This document shows positions 1 through 7,976 of a DNA stretch of 35,223 nucleotides, in pieces. Position numbers and translations under genes: made by a program. The notes below the pieces were generated by a model. The model was not told the origin of the DNA, made no database searches, and worked only from the letters and a program-made list of their open reading frames with translations. Numbering within the stretch: position 1 is the stretch's first letter; the number at the start of each line of letters is the position of its first letter. Origin of the DNA: Streptantibioticus ferralitis (lineage in GTDB: Bacteria; Actinomycetota; Actinomycetes; Streptomycetales; Streptomycetaceae); contig NZ_JARHTQ010000052.1 in the NCBI RefSeq assembly GCF_029223525.1, forward strand, positions 1 to 35,223. The letters are read 5' to 3'.

Positions 1-148
1 CTGTCCCCCCTGTTTTGCGGGTGGCAGGCCGTTTGTGCCGGGGTCTGGGCTTCCCCCGGCCGCGGCGACATCGCTGGGGCCGGCGGGGGGGTCTCCCCGG
101 CCACAGCGGGGGGCCCTCCTTGTGCGGGTGGCGGGCCCGGGGGCGGTG

Positions 149-177
149 GGCCGCGGGCCCCGGGCGGCCCCGCGGCC
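149..177 (-). terminator. GC-rich hairpin after the PhzE-like gene
   Basis: Perfect 9-bp arms (149-157 and 169-177) with an 11-nt loop begin 10 bp beyond the stop codon of the leftward PhzE-like gene. There is no T-tract, which is common for Streptomyces terminators. It probably ends the leftward operon. The rest of 1-186 is very GC-rich with further short inverted repeats, and I see no credible gene in it. Confidence 0.55.
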
Positions 178-186
178 ACAACGGCG

Positions 187-2067
187 TCAGCTCGGTACCG
201 CGGCCAGCGCCAACTCGGTGAGCAGCGTGCCGACGATGCGCGGACCGTCCTGGGTGAGCACCGACTCGGCGTGGAACTGCATGGACGCGAAGTGCGGGCC
301 GCGCAGCGCGTGCACCTCGCCGGTCAGCGGATCCCGGCTGGCCTCCACCCGTCCCACGTCCGGGCAGTCGACATGGTCGGAGACGCTGCGCGCGGCGAAC
401 GTGTTGTAGAAGCCGACCCGTTCACGCCGTCCGAACAGGTCGATCTCCCGTTGCACGCCCTGGTTCGGCACGTCCCTGCGCACCAGGTCGAACCCGAGCG
501 CCAGGCTGAGCACCTGGTGGCTCAGGCACACCGCGAGGAACGGCCGCCGCGCTTCGAGCAACGCCGCGGTCGCGGACCGCAGATGGGCGATCTTGGGATG
601 GTTCTCCTCCCGTGGATCTCCCGGGCCCGGTCCCATGACGACCAGGTCATAGCCCTCGAAGGAGTACGGCTCGTCGAAGCGCCGTACGGCCACCTCAAGG
701 TCCATGGACCGCAGTTGCTGCTCGATCATGGATGTGAAGGTGTCCTCCGCGTCCACCACCAGCACCCGCCGCCCCGCCAACTCCGGTGCTTGACACGGGC
801 GTTCCGCGTCACCCGCCAGCCAGAAGTCGGCGATGGCCGTGTTGCGCCGCTCAAGTGCCGCCCGCACGCTGGGGTGCTGGCCGAACCGCGCCGGACCGCT
901 CTCCAGTGCCGACAGCAGTCCGGCCGCCTTGGCACGGGTCTCGGCGACCTCGGACTCCGGGTCGGAGTGCCGTACGAGCGTGGCGCCCACCCCGATCCGC
1001 ATCCGGCCGCCGCTGTCGATGTCGGCGGTACGGATGAGGATGGAGGAGTCCAGGGTGCGCTCGCCGTGCTCATCGCGGCTGATGAGCGCGACGACCCCGC
1101 TGTAGTAGCCGCGGCCCCGCGGCTCGTACCGGCCGATCACCCGGCAGGCGCTCTCCAGCGGAGAACCGGTGACGGTGGGCGCGAACATCGTCTCCCGCAG
1201 GATGTCGCGCGGGTCGCTGGCGGTGCGCCCCTCGATGAAGTACTCGGTGTGCGCGAGGCGGGCCATCTCCTTCAGGTACGGGCCCACCACCCGGCCGCCG
1301 CCGTCGCAGATGCGGGCCATCATCTTGAGTTCCTCGTCGACGACCATGTACAGCTCGTCGGCTTCCTTGCGGTCGGCCAGGAAGTCCATCACCTCCGGCA
1401 GGGTCGGCCCGGACGGCGGATAGCGGTACGTACCGCTGATCGGGTTCATCACGGCGGTACCGCCGCGCACGCTGATGTGCCGCTCGGGGGTGGCGCCGAC
1501 GAACGTCCGGCTGCCGGTGTGGACGATGAACGTCCAGTACGCCCCGGACTCCCGCTCCAGCAGCCGCCGGAAGAAGGCCAGCGCGCTGAGCGGGGTGTAG
1601 TCGGAGATGTCGGCGACGAAGGAGCGCTTGATGACGAAGTTCGCTCCCTCCCCCGTACCGATCTCATCGGCGATGACCCGGCGGACGATGTCGGCGTACG
1701 CCTCGTCATCCACATCGAAGTCGCCGCCCGCCAGCCCGATCGGCACATCGGGGATCCGGTCCAGCAGATCCCCGGACCGCACGGTCGCCTGACCGGTGAC
1801 GGTCATCGCGATCAGCGGTGCCCCGTCGTCGGCGGCGACGAAGCCGCGCTCCGTGATCTGCCGGTACGGCACGATCGCCAGCACCTCATGGCCTGGGCCG
1901 GACGATCCACCGGGCAGCGGTATCCCGGCCAGCGTGTCCGGAGTGGACACCTCGCCGACGAGAACGTCCAGCGCGCCAGGGCCGGTCGACTCCGGCCGGT
2001 GCAGTACGGCGAAGGGCGGCGGCGTCGGTGCCAGCACCTGCCGGAACAGCTCTTCGGCGGCGGTCAT
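187..2067 (-). CDS. phzE: PhzE-like 2-amino-2-deoxyisochorismate (ADIC) synthase
   Basis: This 626-residue protein fuses an anthranilate-synthase component I-type chorismate-binding domain (about residues 110-385) to a C-terminal class I glutamine amidotransferase (about 433-620). The amidotransferase triad is visible: Cys514 in an AVCLSHQ motif, and His599 and Glu601 in FHAES. PhzE-type enzymes aminate chorismate at C2 and release ADIC without the pyruvate elimination that anthranilate synthase performs. The fused order (synthase, linker, GATase) and the length fit PhzE. The ATG overlaps the stop codon of the PhzD-like gene upstream by 4 bp, so translation is probably coupled. With the PhzD-like lyase and the SDR next door it should feed 3-hydroxyanthranilate. 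No phenazine assembly genes are present, so phenazine is not the likely product. Confidence 0.9.
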   Translation of the reverse strand: MTAAEELFRQVLAPTPPPFAVLHRPESTGPGALDVLVGEVSTPDTLAGIPLPGGSSGPGHEVLAIVPYRQITERGFVAADDGAPLIAMTVTGQATVRSGDLLDRIPDVPIGLAGGDFDVDDEAYADIVRRVIADEIGTGEGANFVIKRSFVADISDYTPLSALAFFRRLLERESGAYWTFIVHTGSRTFVGATPERHISVRGGTAVMNPISGTYRYPPSGPTLPEVMDFLADRKEADELYMVVDEELKMMARICDGGGRVVGPYLKEMARLAHTEYFIEGRTASDPRDILRETMFAPTVTGSPLESACRVIGRYEPRGRGYYSGVVALISRDEHGERTLDSSILIRTADIDSGGRMRIGVGATLVRHSDPESEVAETRAKAAGLLSALESGPARFGQHPSVRAALERRNTAIADFWLAGDAERPCQAPELAGRRVLVVDAEDTFTSMIEQQLRSMDLEVAVRRFDEPYSFEGYDLVVMGPGPGDPREENHPKIAHLRSATAALLEARRPFLAVCLSHQVLSLALGFDLVRRDVPNQGVQREIDLFGRRERVGFYNTFAARSVSDHVDCPDVGRVEASRDPLTGEVHALRGPHFASMQFHAESVLTQDGPRIVGTLLTELALAAVPS

Positions 2068-2744
2068 ACGGCGGCCTCCCGCAGGGCGTACCCCGTCACA
2101 CCGGCGGCGAACGGGTCGAGCTGGCCGGCGACCCTCTTGGCGGTGGTGACCACGGCGCAGCGTTCGGCCGCGTACTCCAGGGCCAGCCGGTGGTATTCGG
2201 GGGAGAAGTCACCGACGGCGTCGGCGACCAGGAAGGGCTGGATGTCGTTGGTGAAGGCCTCCACCGCGGTCATCAGCACACCGACATGCGCGTACACACC
2301 GCCGATGACCAGCTGGTCGCGGTCATGGGCGCGCATCCGCTCCAGCAGACCGGACTGGAAGAAGGCGCTGTAGCGCCACTTGGTGAACACCCAGTCGCCC
2401 GGTGCGGGAGCGAGCGCGTCGACAACCTGCCGATCGGCGGGCGTGGTGCGCATCCCGGGTCCCCAGAAGTCCTTGAGCAGACCGCGCTGTTCCTCGGTCA
2501 TGCCGCCGGGTTGCGCCGTGTACGCCACTGGCATGCCGAGTTCGGTGGCCCGCTCACGCAACAGGGCGAGGTTGCGTACCAGTTCATGCCGCAGGTCGTC
2601 AGGAAAGGGCTTCAGAAAGTAACGCTGCATGTCGTGGATGAGCAGCACCGCGCGGTCCGGATCGACCGTCCACGGTGCGGTGCTGTCGGGCAGATCGCCC
2701 GCTGTGGGCATCGGGTAGGGCTCGATGGCGGGTATGCCGGCCAT
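2064..2744 (-). CDS. phzD: PhzD-like isochorismatase/ADIC lyase
   Basis: The 226-residue protein is of the isochorismatase-like hydrolase fold and close to PhzD in length and N-terminal pattern ([15 protein letters not shown]). Asp38 (IHDMQRYF) and Lys122 (FTKWRYSAF) fall at the same numbers as the catalytic pair I recall for Pseudomonas PhzD, and there is no cysteine-hydrolase nucleophile. PhzD removes pyruvate from ADIC to give 2,3-dihydro-3-hydroxyanthranilate. I chose the ATG at 2744 because GAGAGGA lies just upstream and the protein then starts like PhzD. The open frame extends further upstream, but only through a structured intergenic region. Its stop overlaps the start of the PhzE-like gene (ATGA). 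Confidence 0.92.
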   Translation of the reverse strand: MAGIPAIEPYPMPTAGDLPDSTAPWTVDPDRAVLLIHDMQRYFLKPFPDDLRHELVRNLALLRERATELGMPVAYTAQPGGMTEEQRGLLKDFWGPGMRTTPADRQVVDALAPAPGDWVFTKWRYSAFFQSGLLERMRAHDRDQLVIGGVYAHVGVLMTAVEAFTNDIQPFLVADAVGDFSPEYHRLALEYAAERCAVVTTAKRVAGQLDPFAAGVTGYALREAAV

Positions 2745-2797
2745 GGCGTCCTCTCGTGGTCTCGTCGCTGTCGTGATGTGTGCCGCTTGGCGCCGGA

Positions 2798-2933
2798 GCC
2801 TGTCCGGCGGATCCTGGCCGGGTCGCGGTCTGCTCGGTGCCGTCGCGGCGCGGGGCCGCGACGGTGGGGAGCGGCGGTCACGTGAGGGCCGCGGCCCACG
2901 GGCAGACTGATGCCGAGGATCCGCCGGACAGGC
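2798..2933. repeat. 18-bp perfect inverted repeat with nested hairpins
   Basis: An 18-bp sequence at 2798-2815 is exactly repeated in inverted orientation at 2916-2933. Between the arms lie a 9-bp hairpin (2840-2848 with 2856-2864) and a 12-bp palindrome (2886-2897). The element fills most of the 190-bp gap between the SDR and PhzD-like genes, ending 1 bp from the SDR stop codon. As RNA it could fold into a closed multi-branch structure. It could be an intercistronic processing or attenuation element, or a short MITE-like insertion with terminal inverted repeats. Confidence 0.75.
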
Positions 2934-2934
2934 G

Positions 2935-3705
2935 TCAGGCACCCAGGCCCGCGCCTCCGTCGACCGTCAGGACATGCAAGGTGATATGCGCTGCCCGGTC
3001 GGACAGCAGGAACACGACGGCATCGGCGATGTTCGACGGGCGGGCCAGCCGCCCCAGCGGAATGCCCACCCGGAACGCGTCGGGCCGGCCCTCTATGGTT
3101 CCGGCCGGGCCGGACTCGTCATGCCACATCGAGCTGAGCATCGGTGTGTCGGTGGAACCGGGCGCCACCACATTGCAGCGGATCCCGTACTTGGCGACCT
3201 CCAGGCCAAGGCTCTTGGTGAACATCGATGCCGCCGCCTTGGACGCGGCGTACGCGGCCATCTCGGTACGCGGCGTGCCCGCGGCATTGGACGCCACGGT
3301 GACTATCGCGCCGCGCATCCGCGGTGCCATGCGGTTGACCACCGCCCGGGACAGATGGAAGACCCCGTTCACATTGACCCCGAAGGTGGTCGACCAGTCC
3401 TCGTCGCTGAAGTCCCTGACCTCGCCGAGTCGCAGCACCCCCGCGGCGTTGACCAGGTACTCCAGTGGACCCAGCCGCGTCTCCACCGCGTCGACCATGG
3501 CATCGACATCCGCGCTGTCGGTGACGTCGGCGGGGAACGCCTCGACCCGCAGGCCGTCGGCGGTCAGCTTCTCCACGACGTCCCGCAGCCCGGCTGCGTC
3601 CCGGTCAACGGCGGCGACGGCGGCGCCGCGCTCGCCCAGCGCGCGGACCACGGCCGTGCCGATTCCGCCCGCTGCCCCTGTGACAAGGGCGACCTTGTTA
3701 TCCAT
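2935..3705 (-). CDS. EntA-like SDR, predicted dihydro-3-hydroxyanthranilate dehydrogenase
   Basis: A 256-residue classical short-chain dehydrogenase. It has the Rossmann motif TGAAGGIG (9-16), the NAAG motif (86-89), Ser139, and the catalytic Tyr152/Lys156 of a YxxxK motif. It resembles 2,3-dihydro-2,3-dihydroxybenzoate dehydrogenase (EntA/DhbA). Because it sits directly upstream of PhzD- and PhzE-like genes, its likely substrate is 2,3-dihydro-3-hydroxyanthranilate, oxidised with NAD+ to 3-hydroxyanthranilic acid. That assignment follows precedent in benzoxazole clusters that make 3-HAA from chorismate; the sequence alone does not prove the substrate. The start has GGAGGT 8 nt upstream. Confidence 0.85.
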   Translation of the reverse strand: MDNKVALVTGAAGGIGTAVVRALGERGAAVAAVDRDAAGLRDVVEKLTADGLRVEAFPADVTDSADVDAMVDAVETRLGPLEYLVNAAGVLRLGEVRDFSDEDWSTTFGVNVNGVFHLSRAVVNRMAPRMRGAIVTVASNAAGTPRTEMAAYAASKAAASMFTKSLGLEVAKYGIRCNVVAPGSTDTPMLSSMWHDESGPAGTIEGRPDAFRVGIPLGRLARPSNIADAVVFLLSDRAAHITLHVLTVDGGAGLGA

Positions 3706-3777
3706 TGCTGTGGACCTCCCTACGGCCGTCCCTGCTCCGGAACGGCAGTTGTGTGGTGGCTCGGCCGTGCCTGCGGA

Positions 3778-4965
3778 TCAGGCCGCCCAAGCCGAGACCA
3801 CCGATATGGCCTGACCTGGGTTGAGCCGCGGGTCGCAGAAGCTCGTGTACTTGTCGCCGACCTGGTCGATCCCGTACTCGTTGGTGACGCACTCGGTGAC
3901 GTCGTCCGGCGTGGTCTCCAGATGCAGTCCGCCCGCGATGCCACCCGCGGACCGGACGGCGCACTGGAAGTCCCGCACCTCCCGTACGACGGTGTCGATG
4001 AAGCGCGTCTTGAGCCCATCGGCGGCGGTGACCGTGTTGCCGTGCATCGGGTCGCTGAGCCAGATCACCGGATGGCCGGCCGCCCGTACCGCCTTGACCA
4101 GCGGCGGCAGCCGGTCGGCCACGGCCGCGGCGCCCATCCGGGCGATCAGCGTGAGCCGCCCTCGTTCGCGCCACGGGTCGAGCCGCTCGCACAGCTCCAG
4201 CAGCTCGTCGACCGGCATACCCGGGCCGACCTTGCAGGCGACCGGGTTGGCGACCTCGGCGAGCAGGGCGACATGGGCGCCGTCCACCTGCCGGGTGCGT
4301 TCGCCGATCCACGGCCAGTGCGTCGAGGCGAGGTACTGCCGCCCGTGCTCGTCCTGGCGCAGCATCGGGATCTCGTAGTCGAGCAGCAGCGCCTCATGGC
4401 TGGTCCACACCGGCGGGCAGATGCCCGACCGGCGGGACGGGTTGAGCCAGCCGAGGTGGGTCATGGCTTCGCTCGCCGCCTCGTAACCGGCGAGCAGCCG
4501 TCGTGGGTCGGGCCTCCTCAGATAGGGGTCGGGTTCCGGGCTGTTGACCATGTGGCCGCGGTAGACCTGGAGTTCGCGGCCGCCGACCTGTTCGGTGGGT
4601 TTGGAGCGGGGCTTGCCGAACTGTCCGGCCATCCGTCCGGCGCGTACCACCGGACGGTGCGTGATCATCTTCATCACGCCGGCCAGCACGTCCAACAGAC
4701 CCGCCTTGCGGGCGACATAGCCCGCGGTGCACTCGGCCGGGTCCTCGGCGCAGTCACCCGCCTGCACCACGCGCGCCTCGCCCGCGGCGACGCCGGCCAG
4801 CAGGGCGCGCAGCCGACGCACGTCCGAGGCGCTGACCAGCGCCGGGCGGGCCGCCAACTCGTCGGTCACCCAACGGAGTTGGCTGCCTTCCCAGTCGGGC
4901 TGCTGCAGTACGGGTTTGGAACGGATCGATTCGATACTGGAGGGGCTGACAAGAGCGTTGTCCAC
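3778..4965 (-). CDS. Class II (plant-type) DAHP synthase
   Basis: The 395-residue protein is a type II 3-deoxy-D-arabino-heptulosonate-7-phosphate synthase, like PhzC and AroF of actinomycetes. Recognisable segments include QAGDCAE, GRMAGQFGKPRS, a THWPWIGERTRQ stretch, NPVACKVGPG and LSDPMHGNT. It condenses PEP and erythrose-4-phosphate and supplies extra shikimate flux to the 3-HAA branch. The true start is probably the GTG at 4965, with AGGAGA 6 nt upstream. The frame stays open for another 48 codons to 5109, but that part is arginine-rich and unlike the family. The protein is shorter than primary-metabolism class II enzymes (about 450-460 residues), and its N terminus begins close to the core. 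This fits a pathway-dedicated copy. Confidence 0.9.
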   Translation of the reverse strand: MDNALVSPSSIESIRSKPVLQQPDWEGSQLRWVTDELAARPALVSASDVRRLRALLAGVAAGEARVVQAGDCAEDPAECTAGYVARKAGLLDVLAGVMKMITHRPVVRAGRMAGQFGKPRSKPTEQVGGRELQVYRGHMVNSPEPDPYLRRPDPRRLLAGYEAASEAMTHLGWLNPSRRSGICPPVWTSHEALLLDYEIPMLRQDEHGRQYLASTHWPWIGERTRQVDGAHVALLAEVANPVACKVGPGMPVDELLELCERLDPWRERGRLTLIARMGAAAVADRLPPLVKAVRAAGHPVIWLSDPMHGNTVTAADGLKTRFIDTVVREVRDFQCAVRSAGGIAGGLHLETTPDDVTECVTNEYGIDQVGDKYTSFCDPRLNPGQAISVVSAWAA

Positions 4966-5106
4966 TGGTGTCTCCTGGTGTCTCCCAAAGCGGAGGTGTC
5001 TCGCGGAGCGGAGGTGCGACGAGCACGGCCCCCGCCGCGGATCGCGTACGGGGGCATCCCGTAGTGCTCCACGCCGAACCGGTACGGCTTTCTCCGATCC
5101 AGCGCG

Positions 5107-5136
5107 CATCAGGGCGCCTCAGGGCGCATCAGGGCC
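5107..5136. repeat. Three short 10-bp direct repeats
   Basis: Three near-identical 10-bp units (CATCAGGGCG, CCTCAGGGCG, CATCAGGGCC) run through the end of the esterase gene. The 163-bp gap between the esterase and the DAHP synthase also holds a small hairpin with 6-bp arms (5047-5052 and 5058-5063). The significance is unknown. Confidence 0.5.
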
Positions 5137-7057
5137 TCGGCACCCAGCCCACGTCGTCCCAGAACCGCAGTTGGCGCGGATGCGGTGTGGTGGCGAGGCG
5201 CGCAAGGCGCACGACTTCGGCGTCGCGGCGGGGGGCGCGGGGGGCTTCGGTGGCTTCGGTGGCTTCGGTGCTTCCGGTGGCTTCGGTGGCTTCGGAGCTT
5301 TCGGTGGCTTCGGTGGCTTCGGAGCTTTCGGCGGGCTCGGCCGTCTTGGTGGCTTCGGCGCCATCGCCGGTTTCCGCACCGAGGATCAACGTGGTGGGTC
5401 GGTCGGGATGGAAGACCGGCCAGTCCGGGACGCCTACCGCGCTCGGTACGTCATCGCGGGCGAAGGCGGCCACGAGGTCGATGAAGATGTCGGAGATCCG
5501 CCGCTCCAACGGGCCGTCCCCGTAGGCCCAGGCGTTCTCCGGGATGCCGAAGGTGCCGAACAGGAACCTTGAGGTGGCCTCGTGCGGGGTGCCGAACGCG
5601 GGCGGGCGCGTGGGATGCGCGAACTCCATCACGTACTGGGCGCGGGTGCCCTCCGCGACCTGCTCGTCGGGGGCGGTGGCTGGTTCGCCATCGCCGGCGT
5701 GTCTCCCGTCGCCGACGTGCATCTCGGCACTGGCGTGCTTCTCGGCACTGGCGTGCTTCTCGGCACTGGCGTGCTTCTCGGCACTGGCGTGCTTCTCGGC
5801 ACTGGCGTGCTTCTCGGCACTGGCGTGCTTCTCGGCGAGCCGGACGATCGGGTACCGGAAGAGCCCGTCGCCCCAGATCTCGGTCCACAGCGATACCGGG
5901 TCCAGCGGCAGCCCGTCGGCCGCGGCGGCCTCCCGGTAGGCGGCCAGACAGTCGCCCACCAGGCGCTCCGAAACTCCGACCAGCCGCCTGTCCAGCACCG
6001 CGGCCACGGCCGCCCGTAGTTCTGCCTCGTTGGTGGGAGCCGGGGGTGCCGGAAGCGCGGACAGGCCGGGAACGGTGAAGAACGCACCCTCGGTGCGGGT
6101 GTACACGACCATCGTCGGCAGGCCGAGCGCGGGAAGCCGGTGATCGAAGCCCCCCATCCACCGGCCGTCACACACCGGCCCCCGGTACTCACGCCCGCTG
6201 TCCACCAGGCGCGTCGACGGGCTGCCGGAGAACACCGTCTGCCACGCGTCGAGCAGCGCTCCCGCGGGCACGTCCCGTAACCCGCGTACATCGGTGCCGA
6301 GCCGACGCGCGATGGCCGCGTAGACGGTACGGGAGTCCTCGGCGGTCAACGCGACCGCGGGCACCCACACATGGCACGGGCTGATCGGGATGATCCGGCG
6401 GATGAGCGACCGCACCTGAGGCAGCAGCGCGAGCTGCCAGGCGCTCGCTCCCCCCGCCGAGGTACCGCTCAGCGTGATGTTGTCGGGGTCGCCGCCGAAG
6501 GCCGCGGCGTTCCGCCGCACCCAGCGCAGCAACTCCGCCTGGTCCTGCAGTCCCCAGTTGGCGAACGACCCGGTGTCCGGGTCCGCGAGATCCTCGTGCA
6601 GCCCAAAACCAAAAGGTCCCAGGCGATAGTTGAACGTCACCACAACGAGGTCACCGCGCAACGCCGGACGAGCTCCGTCGTACGTCGGAAGTTCGCCGCC
6701 GCCGATCTGCCAGCCGCCGCCGTGGATGTACACCAGTACGGGCCGGGAACCCCGGATATCCGGCGTCCAGACATTGGCGTAGAGGGCGTCCTCGCGGCTT
6801 TCCGGTACGCCGGGTTGGAGAAACGGCGGTACGAAGCGCGTGGCATCCCGCACCCCGTCCCAGCAAACCGGCGAACGCGGCGAAGCGAATCGCAGCGCCC
6901 CCAACGGCGGCCGGGCGTAAGGCACTCCGCGGAACACGGTGTACTCCCGGCACCGCTCTCCCGCGACAAGCCCTTCGGTGGTGCGTACGACGACGTCGGA
7001 GGGGCGGCGGGCGGTGGACGAGGAGCCCGGAGGTGTCAGCACATACGGTGTCGCCAT
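5129..7057 (-). CDS. Type B carboxylesterase with two expanded repeat insertions
   Basis: A 642-residue carboxylesterase of the cholinesterase/type B family. It has the oxyanion-hole motif HGGGW (112-116), nucleophile Ser200 in GTSAGG, and probable acid Glu323 and His492 (GTPHEAT). There is no signal peptide, so it is probably cytosolic. The family is usually about 500 residues. The extra length comes from six exact AEKHAS repeats (about 409-444) and a Thr/Glu/Ala-rich tract (about 566-605), both in frame and both between conserved segments. Leu260 is encoded by TTA. As first gene of the 3-HAA operon it may hydrolyse or rearrange a late ester or thioester intermediate; the substrate is unknown. 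The ATG follows the stop of a possible small ORF by one base. Confidence 0.85.
   Translation of the reverse strand: MATPYVLTPPGSSSTARRPSDVVVRTTEGLVAGERCREYTVFRGVPYARPPLGALRFASPRSPVCWDGVRDATRFVPPFLQPGVPESREDALYANVWTPDIRGSRPVLVYIHGGGWQIGGGELPTYDGARPALRGDLVVVTFNYRLGPFGFGLHEDLADPDTGSFANWGLQDQAELLRWVRRNAAAFGGDPDNITLSGTSAGGASAWQLALLPQVRSLIRRIIPISPCHVWVPAVALTAEDSRTVYAAIARRLGTDVRGLRDVPAGALLDAWQTVFSGSPSTRLVDSGREYRGPVCDGRWMGGFDHRLPALGLPTMVVYTRTEGAFFTVPGLSALPAPPAPTNEAELRAAVAAVLDRRLVGVSERLVGDCLAAYREAAAADGLPLDPVSLWTEIWGDGLFRYPIVRLAEKHASAEKHASAEKHASAEKHASAEKHASAEKHASAEMHVGDGRHAGDGEPATAPDEQVAEGTRAQYVMEFAHPTRPPAFGTPHEATSRFLFGTFGIPENAWAYGDGPLERRISDIFIDLVAAFARDDVPSAVGVPDWPVFHPDRPTTLILGAETGDGAEATKTAEPAESSEATEATESSEATEATGSTEATEATEAPRAPRRDAEVVRLARLATTPHPRQLRFWDDVGWVPRP
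5234..5360. repeat. In-frame 9-bp (TEA-coding) repeat tract
   Basis: Imperfect repeats of the 9-bp unit GGCTTCGGT, interspersed with GGAGCTTTC variants, encode the Thr-Glu-Ala/Glu-Ser-Ser tract of the esterase (residues about 566-605). All length changes keep the reading frame. Confidence 0.85.
5723..5830. repeat. Six perfect 18-bp tandem repeats inside the esterase
   Basis: Six identical head-to-tail copies of CTCGGCACTGGCGTGCTT encode AEKHAS repeats on the minus strand. A degenerate copy lies at 5705-5722 and a partial copy follows at 5831. The unit appears to have expanded from a native RLAEKHAS helix segment of the enzyme. Perfect identity indicates a recent expansion. Confidence 0.97.
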
Positions 7058-7058
7058 C

Positions 7059-7160
7059 TCAGGAACCGCCCAGTTCCTGGGCTATGGCAGCGGCGTCAGC
7101 CATGGCAGCGGTGATTTCGAGGATACGGCGCGCTTGGAATTCAACGGCGGCATTGCTCAT
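7059..7160 (-). CDS. Possible 33-residue leader or small peptide upstream of the esterase
   Basis: A short reading frame starts at the ATG at 7160 (or the GTG at 7166), with GAGGGAG 10 nt (or 4 nt) upstream. It encodes a small, Ala/Glu-rich, probably helical peptide beginning MSNAAVEF and ending QELGGS. Its TGA lies one base before the esterase ATG, an arrangement typical of translational coupling. Its last codons form a perfect 7-bp inverted repeat (7060-7066 and 7073-7079) placed over the esterase start region. GC at third positions is only about 62 percent, below neighbouring genes, which weakens the coding case. I recognise no family. It could be a leader peptide, a small peptide product or a chance ORF. 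Confidence 0.4.
   Translation of the reverse strand: MSNAAVEFQARRILEITAAMADAAAIAQELGGS
7060..7079 (-). promoter_or_regulatory. 7-bp inverted repeat at the esterase start
   Basis: Arms CAGGAAC (7060-7066) and GTTCCTG (7073-7079) with a 6-nt loop sit 2 bp upstream of the esterase start codon. There is no good Shine-Dalgarno sequence for the esterase in this segment. A hairpin opened by ribosomes translating the small upstream frame could explain coupling; an operator palindrome is the alternative. Confidence 0.45.
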
Positions 7161-7561
7161 GGCCACAGTGCTCCCTCAACGAGCAGAAGTACGACGCGTA
7201 CGGGGCCGCGCCGGCCTCGTACAGCCGGGCCGCCGGACAACTTGCGGGTTTTAGATCGTGTGCCGGAGCCACTGCCACCACCAATGGACGTTTAGAAAAT
7301 TCGTCAGGTAAGCCGTAATCCATCAGGTTCCAGCCAGGTTTCACACCGGCAACCTGACAAATACCCGCCGGTATGTCACCCGGCTAGAATTAGGCGGCTA
7401 TTTTCGGGCTTTGGGAGCTCAATTCCCAATAGCGCGCGCGGAGTACGGACAGGGTGCGGGCATGGCGAAGGGGCCGGTACCCCTTACCCGCGGTGACACG
7501 GAGCGGTCCCGGTTCGGCGAACACCTGACAGCTCGCCCCCGGTGCGGTGAGGTGCCGGTAG

Positions 7562-7756
7562 CGCGGTCCTCACACCCGGGCCCGCGCGATCCTCGCGGAC
7601 TCCGGCACGGTCCCCCACCCCGCCGAGATCGCCTCCGCCCTCAGGGCCCGCGGCTACGCCGTACAGCCCGGAGACTGCTTCTCCACCATCGCGGAACATG
7701 AACATCCGGGGCGGCGCCCAGGCCTTCTGCTGGCTGAACAAGCACATGTTCCATAG
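7562..7756 (+). pseudogene. Coding-like fragment of unknown family
   Basis: A 64-codon open stretch between stops has no clear start and shows strongly biased third positions through about 7700. It translates to a sensible protein-like segment containing ILADSGTVPHPAEIASALRA and then ARGYAVQPGD. It looks like the remains of a degraded gene, not random intergenic sequence. I do not recognise the family. Confidence 0.35.
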
Positions 7757-7758
7757 GG

Positions 7759-7779
7759 CCCGGACCGCATCTGTCCGGG
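7759..7779 (+). terminator. Hairpin in the divergent control region
   Basis: Perfect 7-bp arms (CCCGGAC and GTCCGGG) enclose a 7-nt loop just after the coding-like fragment. A 13-bp direct repeat (CCGGGGCGGCGCC) occurs at both about 7706 and about 7775. It could be a terminator or an operator. Confidence 0.35.
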
Positions 7780-7872
7780 GCGGCGCCTGCGTCTGCACCG
7801 CTGACACGGGGGCGCCCGCGGGCTCAGGGCGTATGCCGACCGCCGATCAGCACACCCGTGGGCAGCAAGAAG

Positions 7873-7907
7873 TTGACCATTCTGACCGTGTCCTGACGCA
7901 GCTGACC
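7873..7907 (+). promoter_or_regulatory. Four spaced TGAC direct repeats upstream of the aminotransferase
   Basis: TTGACC (7873), CTGACC (7882), CTGACG (7893) and CTGACC (7902) recur in the same orientation at 9-11-9 bp spacing, close to one helical turn, about 70-100 bp upstream of the first gene of the rightward operon. Direct repeats at this spacing are typical of activator-binding promoter elements such as SARP sites. The cognate regulator is not evident. Confidence 0.4.
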
Positions 7908-7976
7908 ACTGTCGGGCCTTACGCCGCACGGGAACGTCCGGCTTTGATGGGACGCATGTTGGACAGGAGCTACGTA

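Larger units (their letters stand above)
7161..7976. other. Divergent control region between the two main operons
   Basis: This 816-bp stretch separates the leftward 3-HAA operon from the rightward operon. The part at about 7257-7430 is AT-richer than anything nearby and probably holds promoters. It contains inverted repeats TTGGGA/TCCCAA (7411-7416, 7424-7429) and CAGGTT/AACCTG (7335-7340, 7351-7356). A coding-like remnant (7562-7756), a hairpin (7759-7779) and spaced TGAC motifs (7873-7907) follow and are listed separately. I found no convincing complete gene here and no match to the palindromic StrR consensus as I remember it. Confidence 0.6.

Noticed and set aside
271-2373. Long plus-strand open frame (700 codons) opposite the PhzE-like gene
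   Set aside because: It is the antisense shadow of a high-GC gene: composition is His/Arg/Pro-rich with no family motifs, while the minus strand encodes a complete PhzE.
187-2744. Phenazine biosynthesis
   Set aside because: Only PhzC/D/E-type functions are present; phzF, phzA/B and phzG homologues are absent, and an EntA-like dehydrogenase diverts the intermediate to 3-HAA.
2974-5064. Plus-strand open frame of 696 codons opposite the SDR and DAHP synthase genes
   Set aside because: It spans two real minus-strand genes and their gap, has low-complexity content, and lacks any recognisable motif.
5723-5830. CRISPR-like array
   Set aside because: Repeats are 18 bp, contiguous, with no spacers, in frame within an esterase; this is a tandem repeat.
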